A stretch of 64,000 bases of DNA. It comes from Proteobacteria bacterium DTSAM18 (GTDB lineage Bacteria > Myxococcota_A > UBA796 > GCA-2862545). Each line of letters begins with the position of its first letter. The first letter of the stretch is position 1. The notes beneath the pieces are model-generated. The model worked only from the letters and a program-made list of their open reading frames with translations, was not told the origin of the DNA and made no database searches. The stretch covers positions 62,001 through 126,000 of the forward strand of contig JARACJ010000001.1 of NCBI GenBank assembly GCA_028767165.1. The letters are read 5' to 3'. The position numbers and the translations under genes were made by a program. Of this stretch, positions 19,537-29,787 are shown piece by piece.

Positions 19537-19878
19537 ATGATGGAAGCACTGGACGAGACGCAGCGTCTGATCGCTGCCGCCCTGCTGATGCTCGTGGGCG
19601 CCGGCGGTCTTCTGGTCTTCTGGTGGCAGTACAGCCGCGCATCGAAGACCACCCGCGCGGCAGCGCCTCGTGCTCCCCTCAACCGGCCCCACGGGTCCGG
19701 CCCTTCCCAGCCCGAAGGTGCGAGCCTTCCGATCGGCGGGGAATACGAGGAGGAGGAGATGCCCACGGTCGTGATGGCGGTGCCGCCCGCGCCCGTGCGC
19801 GAAGCGGTGGAGAAGGCCAAGACGGCCCGCCCCCGTACCTCTGGCGCCACCATCATCGCCTTCGATGACGAGGACTGA
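19537..19878 (+). CDS. Small membrane-anchored protein of unknown function
   Basis: The 113-residue protein has a short cytoplasmic start, one membrane helix (LIAAALLMLVGAGGLLVFWW), then a Pro-rich, acidic linker (EYEEEEMPT) and a C-terminal ATIIAFDDED tail. No family is recognised. The start at 19537 is preceded by GGAGAGG at 19523-19529. The acidic tail and linker suggest a scaffold or adaptor. It precedes the formylglutamate hydrolase gene by 18 bases. Confidence 0.65.
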   Translation: MMEALDETQRLIAAALLMLVGAGGLLVFWWQYSRASKTTRAAAPRAPLNRPHGSGPSQPEGASLPIGGEYEEEEMPTVVMAVPPAPVREAVEKAKTARPRTSGATIIAFDDED

Positions 19879-19896
19879 TCTGCCCGGAGCGCACAC

Positions 19897-20643
19897 GTGA
19901 TCGCTTCCGTCGAGGTCATTCCTCCGCGCACCCGCACGGGGCTGCTCCTCACCTGTGAGCATGCCAGCAACGAGCTGCCTCCAGGCATGAGCTGGGGGGC
20001 GGATGCCGAGCGTCTGGCGGGGGATCACTGGGCCTACGATCTGGGTGTGGCCGAGATGACCCGCAGGCTGGCCCGTGAGCTCGGCTGTGGGGCGGTCCTG
20101 TCCACCGCATCGCGGCTGGTGGTCGACTGCAACCGTCCCCTGGACTCCGACACGCTGTTCCGCGCCACCGCGGATGGGCTGCCCGTGGAGATGAACCAGC
20201 AGCTCGGCGCAGGCGACCGCTACCGCCGGGTCATGGACTTCTACGAGCCCTTCCACTGCGCCATCGACCGCCAGGTGGCCCTGCACGGGGTCACCCACCT
20301 GCTGTCGATCCACAGCTTCACGCCGCTGTACGAAGGGGATCCCCGCAAGGTCGAGGTGGGCGTGTTGTTCGACAGGGACGAGGCCTGGGCCCACCAGTGG
20401 CTCGAGCCGTTCCAGCGACGAGGCTTCGAGACCCGCATGCAGGAGCCCTACTCGGGCGCACGGGGCATGATGCACTCGGCGCAGACCCACGCCACCCGTT
20501 GGGGCCTGAAGACGATCGAGCTCGAGTTCCGACAGGACCACACGGTCCACCCCAGGCGGGCACGTCAGCTGGTGGACGGCATGGCGGACGCCCTGCACGG
20601 CACGCCCGGTCTGAACCTGGAGCCCGACCGCCGCAAGGGCTGA
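19897..20643 (+). CDS. N-formylglutamate amidohydrolase family protein
   Basis: The 248-residue protein belongs to the HutG-type formylglutamate/formylaspartate deformylase family, zinc hydrolases with an M14-like fold. Family motifs are LLLTCEHASNELPPG (residues 16-30), ending in the Glu-His metal pair, DLGVAEMTRRLA, the ASRLVVDCNRP segment near 75-85, IHSFTPLY near 140 with the second metal-site His, and IELEFRQD near 206. The start is GTG after GGAG. No histidine-degradation genes are nearby, so the substrate is uncertain; many members are annotated only at family level. Confidence 0.88.
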   Translation: MIASVEVIPPRTRTGLLLTCEHASNELPPGMSWGADAERLAGDHWAYDLGVAEMTRRLARELGCGAVLSTASRLVVDCNRPLDSDTLFRATADGLPVEMNQQLGAGDRYRRVMDFYEPFHCAIDRQVALHGVTHLLSIHSFTPLYEGDPRKVEVGVLFDRDEAWAHQWLEPFQRRGFETRMQEPYSGARGMMHSAQTHATRWGLKTIELEFRQDHTVHPRRARQLVDGMADALHGTPGLNLEPDRRKG

Positions 20644-20645
20644 CC

Positions 20646-21491
20646 TCAGACGGCCTTCACCTCGTGGACCTCCTCGGGGAAGGCGTCCTTGAGGATGCGG
20701 GCGATGCCGCCCGTGACGGTGAGCTCGGATGCCGGGCAGGAGCGACAGGCGCCCACGAGCCGCACCTGCACCACGCCCTCGTCGACACCGAGCAGCACCA
20801 TGTCGCCACCGTCGGCGTGGATGCCGGGCAGGATGGTGCGCTCGAGGACGCGCCAGATCTCCTGCTCGAGGCTGCCCCGGGCACCCGCAGCCTTGGGCGC
20901 CGCGTGGAACAGGGGAGGGGTGTGCACCAGGTGGGTCTCGATCGAGCGCTTCACGAGGGCGTCGATCGGATCCCACGGTGCGCCCTTCTCGCGCTCCACG
21001 GTGAGGGTGTTGTCGCGGACCATGACCATCACCACCGCCGAGGCGTCGAGCAGATCCCGTGCCAGGGGCGGGAGGGCATCTGCCCCCTTGCGCCAGACCA
21101 CCGAGCCTTCGGAGAGCTTCCGGTCGAACGAGTAGAGCCGGGAGTCGGGGTTGGGGGTCTCGGTGCCGCGCATCTTGAACGGCGCGCGGACCATCCAGCC
21201 CTTGGCATCTCGATCGAGGATCACGCCGGACAACGTGCGCAGCGTGGTGTCGTCGACCTGGACCCGAAGGCCCTCGAAGAAGGGATGGGGGGCCTGTGTG
21301 GAGGCCTCGGTGACGGCGTGGAGCTGGAACCCGCGGGGATCGGGGCGCAGCACCAGGTGCACGGACCGGTCCGACGGCAGGGCATGGATCGCCTGGACGG
21401 CACGGGGGCCGAGGCTGAAGGGGGGCGCCGGCTGGCTGACCAGCGGTCGTGACAGGCCCAGCGCTTCTCGCAGTGAGGACAGGATGCCCAT
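20646..21491 (-). CDS. Nfu/NifU-type Fe-S carrier with three domains
   Basis: The 281-residue protein combines a degenerate A-type (HesB/IscA-like) domain at about 25-105 with no cysteines, an Nfu N-terminal domain at about 113-190 (TPNPDSRLYSF, then WDPIDALVKRSI), and a NifU C-terminal domain at about 212-281. The last has HADGGDMVLL and the cluster-binding CxxC pair C249 and C252 in GACRSCPAS. NifU-type domains carry 4Fe-4S clusters to target proteins. E. coli NfuA has the A-type-like plus NifU layout; the extra Nfu domain in the middle is unusual. The start at 21491 gives a family-like beginning; sequence upstream is not conserved-looking. Confidence 0.85.
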   Translation of the reverse strand: MGILSSLREALGLSRPLVSQPAPPFSLGPRAVQAIHALPSDRSVHLVLRPDPRGFQLHAVTEASTQAPHPFFEGLRVQVDDTTLRTLSGVILDRDAKGWMVRAPFKMRGTETPNPDSRLYSFDRKLSEGSVVWRKGADALPPLARDLLDASAVVMVMVRDNTLTVEREKGAPWDPIDALVKRSIETHLVHTPPLFHAAPKAAGARGSLEQEIWRVLERTILPGIHADGGDMVLLGVDEGVVQVRLVGACRSCPASELTVTGGIARILKDAFPEEVHEVKAV

Positions 21492-21599
21492 GGTCTTCCC
21501 GGGTGAACGCGTCGTGCCCCTCTGATAGCCTGGGAGACCCTGGTGTGTCGTGGCGTGGGTGTCACCCGTGGTCACCGCTGGGCCGAAGCAGGAGGTTTC

Positions 21600-22043
21600 A
21601 TGGCGTCAGTGCTGTTCGTGTGTCTCGGGAACATCTGTCGCAGCCCGATGGCGGAAGCCATGATGGCGCACAGGCTCGCCGAAGCGGGCCGGCTCGACGT
21701 CACGGTGAACTCCGCCGGCACCGCCGCCTACCACGCGGGTGAGCCCCCGGATCGCCGCACCGTGGCCACGCTGGCACGGATGGGCATCTCCCGAGAGATG
21801 CTGGCGAGACAGGTGCATCCGGACGACTTCGAGCGGTTCGATCTCATCCTCGCCATGGATGCGAGCAACCACGCACACCTGCAGCGAGCCTGTCCGCCGG
21901 CCCACAGGCACAAGGTGCACATGGTGCTCTCTCCGGTGCAGGGAGGCGATGTCCCGGATCCGTACTACGGCGGCGAGGACGGCTTCGAGGAGGTCGCGTC
22001 ACTGCTCGCGACGGCCATTGACCATTGGTTGCGGGAGATCTGA
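21600..22043 (+). CDS. Low-molecular-weight protein-tyrosine phosphatase
   Basis: The 147-residue protein has the family's active-site P-loop CLGNICRS at the N-terminus (Cys nucleophile near residue 8, Arg six later) and the general-acid loop DPYYGGEDGFEEV near 122. The NSAGTAAYHAGEPPDRRT segment is also diagnostic. These cytoplasmic enzymes dephosphorylate tyrosine kinases of exopolysaccharide systems or small phospho-compounds; arsenate reductases of this fold keep extra cysteines that are not evident here. The ATG at 21600 follows GGAGG. It is divergent from the Nfu gene. Confidence 0.93.
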   Translation: MASVLFVCLGNICRSPMAEAMMAHRLAEAGRLDVTVNSAGTAAYHAGEPPDRRTVATLARMGISREMLARQVHPDDFERFDLILAMDASNHAHLQRACPPAHRHKVHMVLSPVQGGDVPDPYYGGEDGFEEVASLLATAIDHWLREI

Positions 22044-22097
22044 TCCGAAACGAGCAAGGTCGGTGCCTCCTGTGTCACACCGAGGAGACGTTCGCCC

Positions 22098-23039
22098 ATG
22101 CTGTTGAAGGGAGCCCAGGGACCCGCCCGATTCGTACGAGAGGATGGCTTCGAGCTGCTGGCGGTGTTCGCCATCAACGTCGCGGCCGAGGTGTTGTACG
22201 AGCTGACCGACTTCCAGCACCACGTGCTCGATCTGAGTGGCGTCGGCATGATCGTCACGGGGCTGTCGATCTTCCTCGTGTTCCGCGTGAACGAGGCCTA
22301 CGATCGTTGGTGGGAAGCACGCAAGCTGTGGGGAAAGCAGGTCAACGACATGCGGTCCTTCGGGCGGCAGGTCACCACGCTGCTCGTTCCGGCCCGTGTC
22401 CCGGGCCTCGGTGAGGCAGAGGCGGCCGACCTGCAGCGCGCGCTCGTGCACCGGGCCATCGCCTTCAACTATGTCTGTGCGTCGCACCTGCGTCAGGGGG
22501 GCGAGCTGAACGACGACGACCGCGGACTCCTCGTCGAGACCATCGGCGCGCAGGCGGCCGAGGAGGCCCTGGAGACACCGAACACGCCGGTCGCGATCGT
22601 GCAGCAGTGCTCACGGATCCTGTCGGGTGCCGTGGGCACCTCGGTGTCGGAGACAGAGCTGCTCACCCGCATCGACACCACCTTCAATGCGTTCTACGAC
22701 GTCCTCGGAGGCTGTGAGCGGATCAAGAACACGGTGTTCCCGGAGAACCTGGCCAAGTTCACCCGCATGTTCGTGTGGGGACTGGTGATCCTGTTCCCCC
22801 TGACGATCGTGCGCACGGATGGCGAGGTCAACCTCGTCTCCGCCACCTTCGTCACGTTCGTCAGCTTCGTGTTCCTCAAGGTGGAACACATCGCCTACGC
22901 CCTGAAGAACCCGTTCGAGGGCACCGACCACGACACGCCGATGTGGGCGCTCTCGAGGGTCATCGAGCGGGACCTGCGCTGCATGCTCGACGAGCCCGTG
23001 CCGGAGCCGGTGCAGGCCGTGGACAACGTGCTGATGTAG
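22098..23039 (+). CDS. Bestrophin-family (UPF0187) channel protein
   Basis: The 313-residue membrane protein shows the bacterial bestrophin layout: an early membrane helix (FELLAVFAINVAAEVLYELT), a second (LSGVGMIVTGLSIFLVF) followed by the signature FRVNEAYDRWWEARKLWG near residues 60-75, a cytoplasmic helical domain, and later helices (FVWGLVILFPLTIV, SATFVTFVSFVFLKVEHIAY). Bacterial homologues such as KpBest are pentameric cation-selective channels, while the animal proteins pass chloride. It starts 54 bases after the phosphatase gene. Confidence 0.9.
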   Translation: MLLKGAQGPARFVREDGFELLAVFAINVAAEVLYELTDFQHHVLDLSGVGMIVTGLSIFLVFRVNEAYDRWWEARKLWGKQVNDMRSFGRQVTTLLVPARVPGLGEAEAADLQRALVHRAIAFNYVCASHLRQGGELNDDDRGLLVETIGAQAAEEALETPNTPVAIVQQCSRILSGAVGTSVSETELLTRIDTTFNAFYDVLGGCERIKNTVFPENLAKFTRMFVWGLVILFPLTIVRTDGEVNLVSATFVTFVSFVFLKVEHIAYALKNPFEGTDHDTPMWALSRVIERDLRCMLDEPVPEPVQAVDNVLM

Positions 23040-23048
23040 GCCGGAGCG

Positions 23049-24146
23049 CTACTCCTCGTCGTCGCCGTTGGCGGATCCGAACGGCAGGTTGCCCCGCTGA
23101 AGCCGGTTGCGCACGACGTCGAGCTGGCGCTCCTTGTACAGGCCGTGGGCGTTCTCGCCCTGCTCGTTGGTGATGGCGGTGGCCTGGTCGACCACCTGGA
23201 ACTCGGTGAGCACGTGCGCCTGGTGACCGAACTGCAGCGCGGAGATGTCGCGGCGGACCTCTTCGGGCACGTGCACCGGCAGGTCGACGATGAAGTTGAT
23301 CATCCGGTAGCTGGCGCCCGAGAACTCGTTCTTGTGGCTCTCGACCTGCATCTCGCGGTTGGGGACCGACTGCAGCTCGTCCGCGCGCTCCGGATCGACG
23401 AGCTTGTCGAGCAGGATGCTCGGGTGGAGCAGGTTGTTGTGGCTCTGCTCGGGGATGACCTGGTGGAAGGGCACCAGCTCGTCGACCAGCCACTTGAGCA
23501 CGCCCACGAGATCGCTGTGATCGCGCACGACCACCCGGTAGCGCAGCTTGTCGAAGATCGTGGCGGCCACGGTCTCGCGCTTGGAGAGCAGCTTGGTGAT
23601 GACGCTGGAGCGGGTCTTGCGGTTGCCGTAGAAGGCCACCACGCCGAGGTCGGCCTGGCGCAGCGCGACGGCGGCCAGGGTGACCCGGTTGTGGGCGAGG
23701 TCGAGCAGCCGGCGTTCGCTGATGGCCGCCCGGGAGCGCAGCTCCGTGGACTCGAGGTGGTACAGCACGTACATCAGCTTGAGCATCACGCAGGACATCA
23801 TCTGCTGACGCCGGTAGCCGGTGGTGTCGGAGGCGAACAGGAAGATGTCGCGGACGTCGGCGACGTTCCGCAGCTCCTTGGGCACCCGGTAGGACAGGTG
23901 CTCCTCGAGGTAGGTGACGGCCTCGCGGAAGAGGAAGTTGACCCGTTTGCGGTGCGCCGGGTTCTCCCAGTCGAGCAGCAGCTTGGCCAGGTGGTGGCTG
24001 ACCTGCTCGTGGCTGGTGAAGTGTGCCCGGTGCCAGTCGATGACGGAGCCACCACTGAGCAACAGGCGGATGGCGTCTGCCTCTTCGACGTCGAGCTGGG
24101 ACAGCCTGGACTGGATCGACATGTCCACCGAACCGGACTCGGTCAT
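23049..24146 (-). CDS. Conserved-looking cytoplasmic protein, possible RelA/SpoT-like fold
   Basis: The 365-residue protein has no signal or membrane segment. Its first half is helical (LAKLLLDWENPAHRKRVNFLFREAV). A central block, GNRKTRSSVITKLLSKRETVAATIFDKLRYRVVV, recalls the basic helix and the D..R-R-V strand of RelA/SpoT nucleotidyltransferases, but the catalytic ED pair is not evident. A C-terminal region contains EFQVVDQATA, similar in kind to the E-x-Q strand of that fold. I recall proteins like this as conserved hypotheticals of myxobacteria. The start at 24146 follows GGAGG with six-base spacing. Confidence 0.65.
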   Translation of the reverse strand: MTESGSVDMSIQSRLSQLDVEEADAIRLLLSGGSVIDWHRAHFTSHEQVSHHLAKLLLDWENPAHRKRVNFLFREAVTYLEEHLSYRVPKELRNVADVRDIFLFASDTTGYRRQQMMSCVMLKLMYVLYHLESTELRSRAAISERRLLDLAHNRVTLAAVALRQADLGVVAFYGNRKTRSSVITKLLSKRETVAATIFDKLRYRVVVRDHSDLVGVLKWLVDELVPFHQVIPEQSHNNLLHPSILLDKLVDPERADELQSVPNREMQVESHKNEFSGASYRMINFIVDLPVHVPEEVRRDISALQFGHQAHVLTEFQVVDQATAITNEQGENAHGLYKERQLDVVRNRLQRGNLPFGSANGDDEE

Positions 24147-24215
24147 GCACTACCTCCTGCCGCTCCTGTAACGCCCTGATGGGTTAGGCTGCCGTCGCCA
24201 AGCAGGAGAAACACG

Positions 24216-25184
24216 TTGTCCCGACGACCTTCTCACCATCGCAGGAAGGGTGGACGCCCTGGCCGCAAGAGCGGCGAACCCGTGGCCGAGGCCGGCGAGC
24301 CCGGTCGGGTGATCGCCATCCGTGGGCGGCGTGTGCTCGTGCGGCCCGATGGCGAGGGTGAGGATGTCGTGTGCTTCCTCTCCGGCCACCGGGCTGTGGT
24401 GGGCGATCACGTCGAGTTCGTCGAGGCCAAGGGCACCGGTGGAAAGATCGTGTCCGTCGGCGAGCGGGAGCGGGCGCTGTGGCGTGTCGACTTCAAGGGC
24501 CGCGAGCAGGTCATCGCCTCGAACCTGCAGGGGCTCATCGTGGTGGCGTCGGCCGATCACCCCGCCTACCGGCCGGGCCTCATGGACCGCTACCACGTGG
24601 CCGCCAACATGTTCGGGCTCGAGCTGGCCATCGTCCTCACCAAGTCCGACCTCGGGGTGCCAGAGGAGGCGGCGGCGGATCTGCAGTGGCGCCGCGAGCT
24701 CGGGGTCGAGGTGATGTCCTGCACCCCCCACGATGGCCAGGGTGTGGAAGCCGTGGCGCAGTTCCTGCTCGAGCACGCCGGCGGGGGCCCGTGGGCCTTC
24801 GTGGGGCACTCCGGCGTGGGCAAGACCTCCCTCGGTGCCGCCCTGCTTCCAGACGCAGACGTCGGCCCCATCGGGGAGGTGAGCGAGTTCTGGAAGACCG
24901 GACAGCACACCACCACGGGGGCCTCCATCCACGAATTGGCGCCTGGCGCCGAGATCGTCGACTCCCCCGGCATCCGTACCTTTCTTCCGGCCGGCCTCAC
25001 CCCGGAGAACGTCCGTGAACATTTTCCGGGCGTTGGACCACTTCACTGTCGCTATCGTGACTGTCTCCACCGCTCCGGTGAGGACGGCTGCGTGGCGGAA
25101 GACGAAGTCGATGCCGCCACCCTGCAGCGCTACCGCCGGATGCTGCAGGAGGTGATCGACATGCAGGAGCGTGCGAAGCGATGA
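24216..25184 (+). CDS. rsgA: Ribosome small-subunit-dependent GTPase RsgA
   Basis: RsgA is a circularly permuted GTPase that checks late 30S subunit maturation. The 322-residue protein has an OB-fold domain (about 30-90), then G4 (LTKSD) before G1 (GHSGVGKTS near 195-203), a G2-like HTTTGASIHEL and G3 (DSPGIRTF), and a C-terminal zinc finger CRYRDCLHRSGEDGC. The N-terminus is basic (RRPSHHRRKGGRPGRK), as expected for rRNA contact. The start is TTG with AGGAG seven bases upstream. The stop overlaps the next start as ATGA. Confidence 0.95.
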   Translation: MSRRPSHHRRKGGRPGRKSGEPVAEAGEPGRVIAIRGRRVLVRPDGEGEDVVCFLSGHRAVVGDHVEFVEAKGTGGKIVSVGERERALWRVDFKGREQVIASNLQGLIVVASADHPAYRPGLMDRYHVAANMFGLELAIVLTKSDLGVPEEAAADLQWRRELGVEVMSCTPHDGQGVEAVAQFLLEHAGGGPWAFVGHSGVGKTSLGAALLPDADVGPIGEVSEFWKTGQHTTTGASIHELAPGAEIVDSPGIRTFLPAGLTPENVREHFPGVGPLHCRYRDCLHRSGEDGCVAEDEVDAATLQRYRRMLQEVIDMQERAKR

Positions 25185-25840
25185 ACAAGATGATGACCGG
25201 GCTGCTCCTCGGCCTGTCCCTCCCTGGTGCCGCCATCGCCTCCGGCGAGACCCTCGTCGTCAGTGCGGGTGGCGGCTACGACTACGCCACCGCCACGCCC
25301 TGGACGGGCGTCGAGGCCGCGGTGGTCTCCGAGGCCCGCAGCGGCTTCTCCTTCGTGGGGCGGGCCCGCTCCGGCGTGTCCTTCTGGTCCGACGGCCCCC
25401 AGGGCTTCGGTCGCCTCGAGGCCGGCTTCGTGGGTGTGCACCCCGGTGAGCACGCCGTCTTCCGCTTCGGCGTGGTGGCGGGCACCTCCGTGCAGGCGCT
25501 TCCCTGGCGCACCGGCCTGGGCGTCGGCGTCAGCGATGCCACCCGTGATCGCTGGCTCACGTTCCTGCCCACGGGTCAGGCCCTGATCGAGGTCGGCGGA
25601 CCCGTGGCCCCCTCGGACGACACCCGGGTGAGCTGGGCCCTCGGCGTGCAGGCCGGCGTGGGGCCCGCCATGGTGGCGCTCACGTGCGAAGGCGAGACCG
25701 AAGACGAGTTCGCCCTGTGTGGCGCGATGCAGCCCGGATTCGCCGGCGGCGTCACCGGTCGGTTGATGTTCCGCAACGGCCTCGCGCTGCAGGCCGTGAT
25801 CGGTCCGGACGCTTCCCTGAACGTCGGCTACTCGTTCTGA
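25181..25840 (+). CDS. Small exported beta-rich protein, probable outer-membrane barrel
   Basis: The 219-residue protein has a signal peptide (MTGLLLGLSLPGAAIAS) and a mature part made of Gly/Ala/Val strands with alternating residues, ending in GYSF, a C-terminal Phe typical of BAM substrates. Two cysteines near 170-180 (LTCEGETEDEFALCG) could form a loop disulfide. No named family is recognised. It is translationally coupled to rsgA, an unusual partner, and ends before a strong hairpin. Confidence 0.6.
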   Translation: MNKMMTGLLLGLSLPGAAIASGETLVVSAGGGYDYATATPWTGVEAAVVSEARSGFSFVGRARSGVSFWSDGPQGFGRLEAGFVGVHPGEHAVFRFGVVAGTSVQALPWRTGLGVGVSDATRDRWLTFLPTGQALIEVGGPVAPSDDTRVSWALGVQAGVGPAMVALTCEGETEDEFALCGAMQPGFAGGVTGRLMFRNGLALQAVIGPDASLNVGYSF

Positions 25841-25873
25841 GCCCTGTCGGGCTTTGGTGAGTGGACGCAGGAA

Positions 25874-25903
25874 GGGCCCGCCGGCAGTGCTGCCGGCGGG
25901 CCC
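25874..25903. terminator. Bidirectional terminator hairpin
   Basis: A perfect 14-base inverted repeat (GGGCCCGCCGGCAG) closes on TG between two convergent genes; in practice a 12-bp stem with a 6-base loop. There is no long T-run on either side. Confidence 0.65.
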
Positions 25904-25957
25904 TCGTGCGTTCGGGGGCGGGTGGCCGCCCTGACGCTCGGTGGCGCTCGATGACGC

Positions 25958-26512
25958 TCAGTGCCGGGTGAGCATGCCCTTCTTCAGGTCTTCGGACGCG
26001 GGGTTCGGCCCGAGGAAGATGGCCCACAGGCCGCGCATGATGGCCTCGCCCTTCACGGTGCCCTTCTTCTTGTCGTTGAAGGAGATGGAGGTGCCGGCCG
26101 CCGGGTCGTAGGCGATGGTGACCACGTCGCCGCGGAAGACGTCCTGATCGAACATCGCCTTGAGCTGGTTGATCTCGGCGGTCATGGCGGCGGTCTCGGG
26201 GTTCTTCTCGAGCGCTTCGGTGAAGATGCCGAGCATCTTCTCCTTGGAGAGCTTCTTGTAGACGAAGGACATCGTGATCTTCTTGGGCACGTTGTCGTTG
26301 ATGGCCTTGTCTGCGCTGGACGTGGTGGTGGGCAGGTACAGGGCCCCCACGTAGATGTCCATGAAGAACTTCTCGCGCATGCCGTAGCCGTTCAGCACGA
26401 GGGTCTGGCTCGCGACCTGCGTGGTGTCGGGCAGGTCGACGCCCTCGTACTCCGCAGGGAAGGCAGGGGACGACAAGGCCAGGCCGGCGAGGACGAGCAG
26501 GGTGTAGCGCAT
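25958..26512 (-). CDS. Exported chalcone-isomerase-like protein
   Basis: The 184-residue protein has a signal peptide (LLVLAGLALSSPAFPAEYEG) and a chalcone-isomerase-like fold: VLNGYGMREKFFMDIYVGALYLP, a strand-turn seen in the family, then KKITMSFVYKKLSKEKM and the C-terminal GxWAIFLGPNPASEDLKKGML. Bacterial exported members are not known isomerases and probably bind fatty acids or other lipids in the periplasm. It lies upstream of pyruvate kinase on the same strand, 76 bases apart; the gap contains a short palindrome near 26540. Confidence 0.82.
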   Translation of the reverse strand: MRYTLLVLAGLALSSPAFPAEYEGVDLPDTTQVASQTLVLNGYGMREKFFMDIYVGALYLPTTTSSADKAINDNVPKKITMSFVYKKLSKEKMLGIFTEALEKNPETAAMTAEINQLKAMFDQDVFRGDVVTIAYDPAAGTSISFNDKKKGTVKGEAIMRGLWAIFLGPNPASEDLKKGMLTRH

Positions 26513-26588
26513 GAAAGCTCCTGACGGTGCGTGGTACCGAACCGATACCGGTTGTGGGAAGCACTATACCGGAGGATGACCCGCTGGA

Positions 26589-28028
<1,440 letters not shown>

Positions 28029-28036
28029 GGGGTCTC

Positions 28037-28921
28037 TCAGGCGATCGTGGGGGGCACGGCCAGGTGAAGGTGGCCCTGGGCCAGGTGTGCGGTGCGTCCG
28101 ACGGGCAGACCGATGTTGTCGCGGCCGTGTCCGAAGGGAAGGCCGGTGAGCACGGGGATGCCCAGCCGACCGAGGTGTTCGTCGAAGATGTCGTGCAGGG
28201 TGTACCCCGCGCCGGCAGGCGGCTCACAGCCTTCGAACGTGCCGAGCGCGATGCCCGCCAGGCCGTCGAGCAGGCCGGCCTGACGCACCTGCGTGAGCAT
28301 CCGGTCGATGCGGTAGGGCGCCTCGCCGACGTCTTCCAGGAAGAGCAGGGCGCCCTCGGTCTGAAGCTGCCAGGGGGTGCCGATGGTGGCGCAGATCATG
28401 GCGAGGTTGCCGCCGACGAGGGGACCCGAGGCGTGGCCGGGGGCGAGGGTGTGGCCCTCGAAGGGCCCTGCGGTGCCCGTGTGGAGCAGCTCGAAGAAGG
28501 CCTCGCGGGTGGCCTCGCTGGTGGTGGCCAGGGAGTGCAGCACGGGGCCGTGGATGCACTCGGCGCCGAGGCGGACGCGCAGGGCCTCGAGCAGGGGCGT
28601 GAGGTCGGAGAAGCCGATGACCGGCTTGGGGAGGAGCTGGGAGAAGTCGAGCCGGGGGAGCAGCCGGGTGACGCCGTAGCCGCCGCGGACCGCCCACACG
28701 GCGTCGATCGAGGGATCCGTGAGGGCCCAGGTGAGCTGGGCGAGGCGGACCTCGTCGGGCGCCGCGAAGGTGCGCCAGGGTTCGTGCAGGGGCTCTGCCA
28801 GCACGAAGCGGTGCCCCTGCTCCCGGGCGACGGCGAGGCCGGCCTGGAAGCGATCCTCCCGGTAGGTGGAGGCGGGGGCGACCACCGCGATGGTGGCCTG
28901 CGGCGGCACCAGGGGACTCAT
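28037..28921 (-). CDS. LD-carboxypeptidase (peptidase S66)
   Basis: The 294-residue cytoplasmic serine peptidase trims the terminal D-Ala from L,D-linked murein tetrapeptide during recycling. Family motifs are VAPAS near the start, [17 protein letters not shown] near residues 76-92 (upstream of the nucleophile region), [13 protein letters not shown] with the Ser nucleophile at [13 protein letters not shown], and [16 protein letters not shown] carrying the catalytic Glu; a conserved His lies near LPFGHG. The start overlaps the upstream stop as ATGA, forming a four-gene run with the metallo-beta-lactamase and serine hydrolase genes. Confidence 0.92.
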   Translation of the reverse strand: MSPLVPPQATIAVVAPASTYREDRFQAGLAVAREQGHRFVLAEPLHEPWRTFAAPDEVRLAQLTWALTDPSIDAVWAVRGGYGVTRLLPRLDFSQLLPKPVIGFSDLTPLLEALRVRLGAECIHGPVLHSLATTSEATREAFFELLHTGTAGPFEGHTLAPGHASGPLVGGNLAMICATIGTPWQLQTEGALLFLEDVGEAPYRIDRMLTQVRQAGLLDGLAGIALGTFEGCEPPAGAGYTLHDIFDEHLGRLGIPVLTGLPFGHGRDNIGLPVGRTAHLAQGHLHLAVPPTIA

Positions 28922-29787
28922 TCGGAGAGCTGCTGCAGGGTGGGCCAGGACGCGCCGGGGCCGAAGCGGCCGCGGTCGTCCCGGGTGACGGCGCACATGG
29001 CGGTGGCGTGGTCGTGGGTGAAGAACAGGCGGCCTCCGCGGGCCTCCAGATCCTGCAGCATGGCCTTCTTCTCGTCGATCAGCAGCTCGGGGAAGCGGTC
29101 GTAGCCCATGGTGATGGCGGTGTGCATCCAGGCCGTGGCGGGGATGAGGTCGCCGGCGAAGACGATGGGGCCGTCCGGCATGGCGATCTCGACCAGCAGC
29201 AGGCCGGGGGTGTGGCCGTCGCTGTAGTGCAGCCGGTAGTCCGGGCCGAGCAGCTCGCTGGTGGGGCCGTCGACGAGGTGCATGCGACCGGTGGCCTCGA
29301 GCAGGCCGGGCAGCTCGGGGATGTAGGAGGCGCGGTCCCGGGGGTGGGGGTGCAGGTTGCGCTCCCAGGCCTTCTTCGAGGTGAGGAACTGGGCGTTGGG
29401 GAACAGCAGCCGATGGGGCTCTCCCTCCGCGTAGGGAGCGAGCAGGCCGCCCGCGTGGTCGAAGTGCAGGTGGGAGAGCACGACGACGTCGATGTCGGCG
29501 TCGGTGAGGCCGTGGGCGGCGAGGCTGTCGAGGAGGACGTGGCGATCCTCGACGACGCCGTAGCGGGCCTTGAGCTTGGGGGGGAAGAAGGCGCCGATGC
29601 CCGTCTCGAGCAGGATGCGTCGGCCGCCCTCCTCCTCGATGAGGAGCGCTCGACAGGCCAGCGGGATGCGGTTGGCTTCGTCCGGGGTGTACCAGCGGGT
29701 CCACAGGGCCTTGGGGGCGTTGCCGAACATGGCGCCGCCGTCGAGCATCTGGGAGTTGCCGAGCAGATCGGTGAGGGTCTTGTTCAT
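28918..29787 (-). CDS. Metallo-beta-lactamase-fold hydrolase
   Basis: The 289-residue protein carries the zinc-binding motif [10 protein letters not shown], the downstream His (DGHTPG) and Asp (FAGDLIP), and a final His in [11 protein letters not shown]...THDHAT. The layout is close to AHL-lactonase and alkyl-sulfatase-like members without a signal peptide, so it is probably cytoplasmic. The substrate cannot be told. Both ends overlap neighbours as ATGA (start with the serine hydrolase, stop with the LD-carboxypeptidase). Confidence 0.88.
   Translation of the reverse strand: MNKTLTDLLGNSQMLDGGAMFGNAPKALWTRWYTPDEANRIPLACRALLIEEEGGRRILLETGIGAFFPPKLKARYGVVEDRHVLLDSLAAHGLTDADIDVVVLSHLHFDHAGGLLAPYAEGEPHRLLFPNAQFLTSKKAWERNLHPHPRDRASYIPELPGLLEATGRMHLVDGPTSELLGPDYRLHYSDGHTPGLLLVEIAMPDGPIVFAGDLIPATAWMHTAITMGYDRFPELLIDEKKAMLQDLEARGGRLFFTHDHATAMCAVTRDDRGRFGPGASWPTLQQLSE

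Noticed and set aside
26540-26553. AACCGATACCGGTT palindrome between pyk and the chalcone-isomerase-like gene
   Set aside because: Short arms of five bases around ATAC; related ACCG pieces nearby, but no matching copies elsewhere in the window. Not enough to call an operator.
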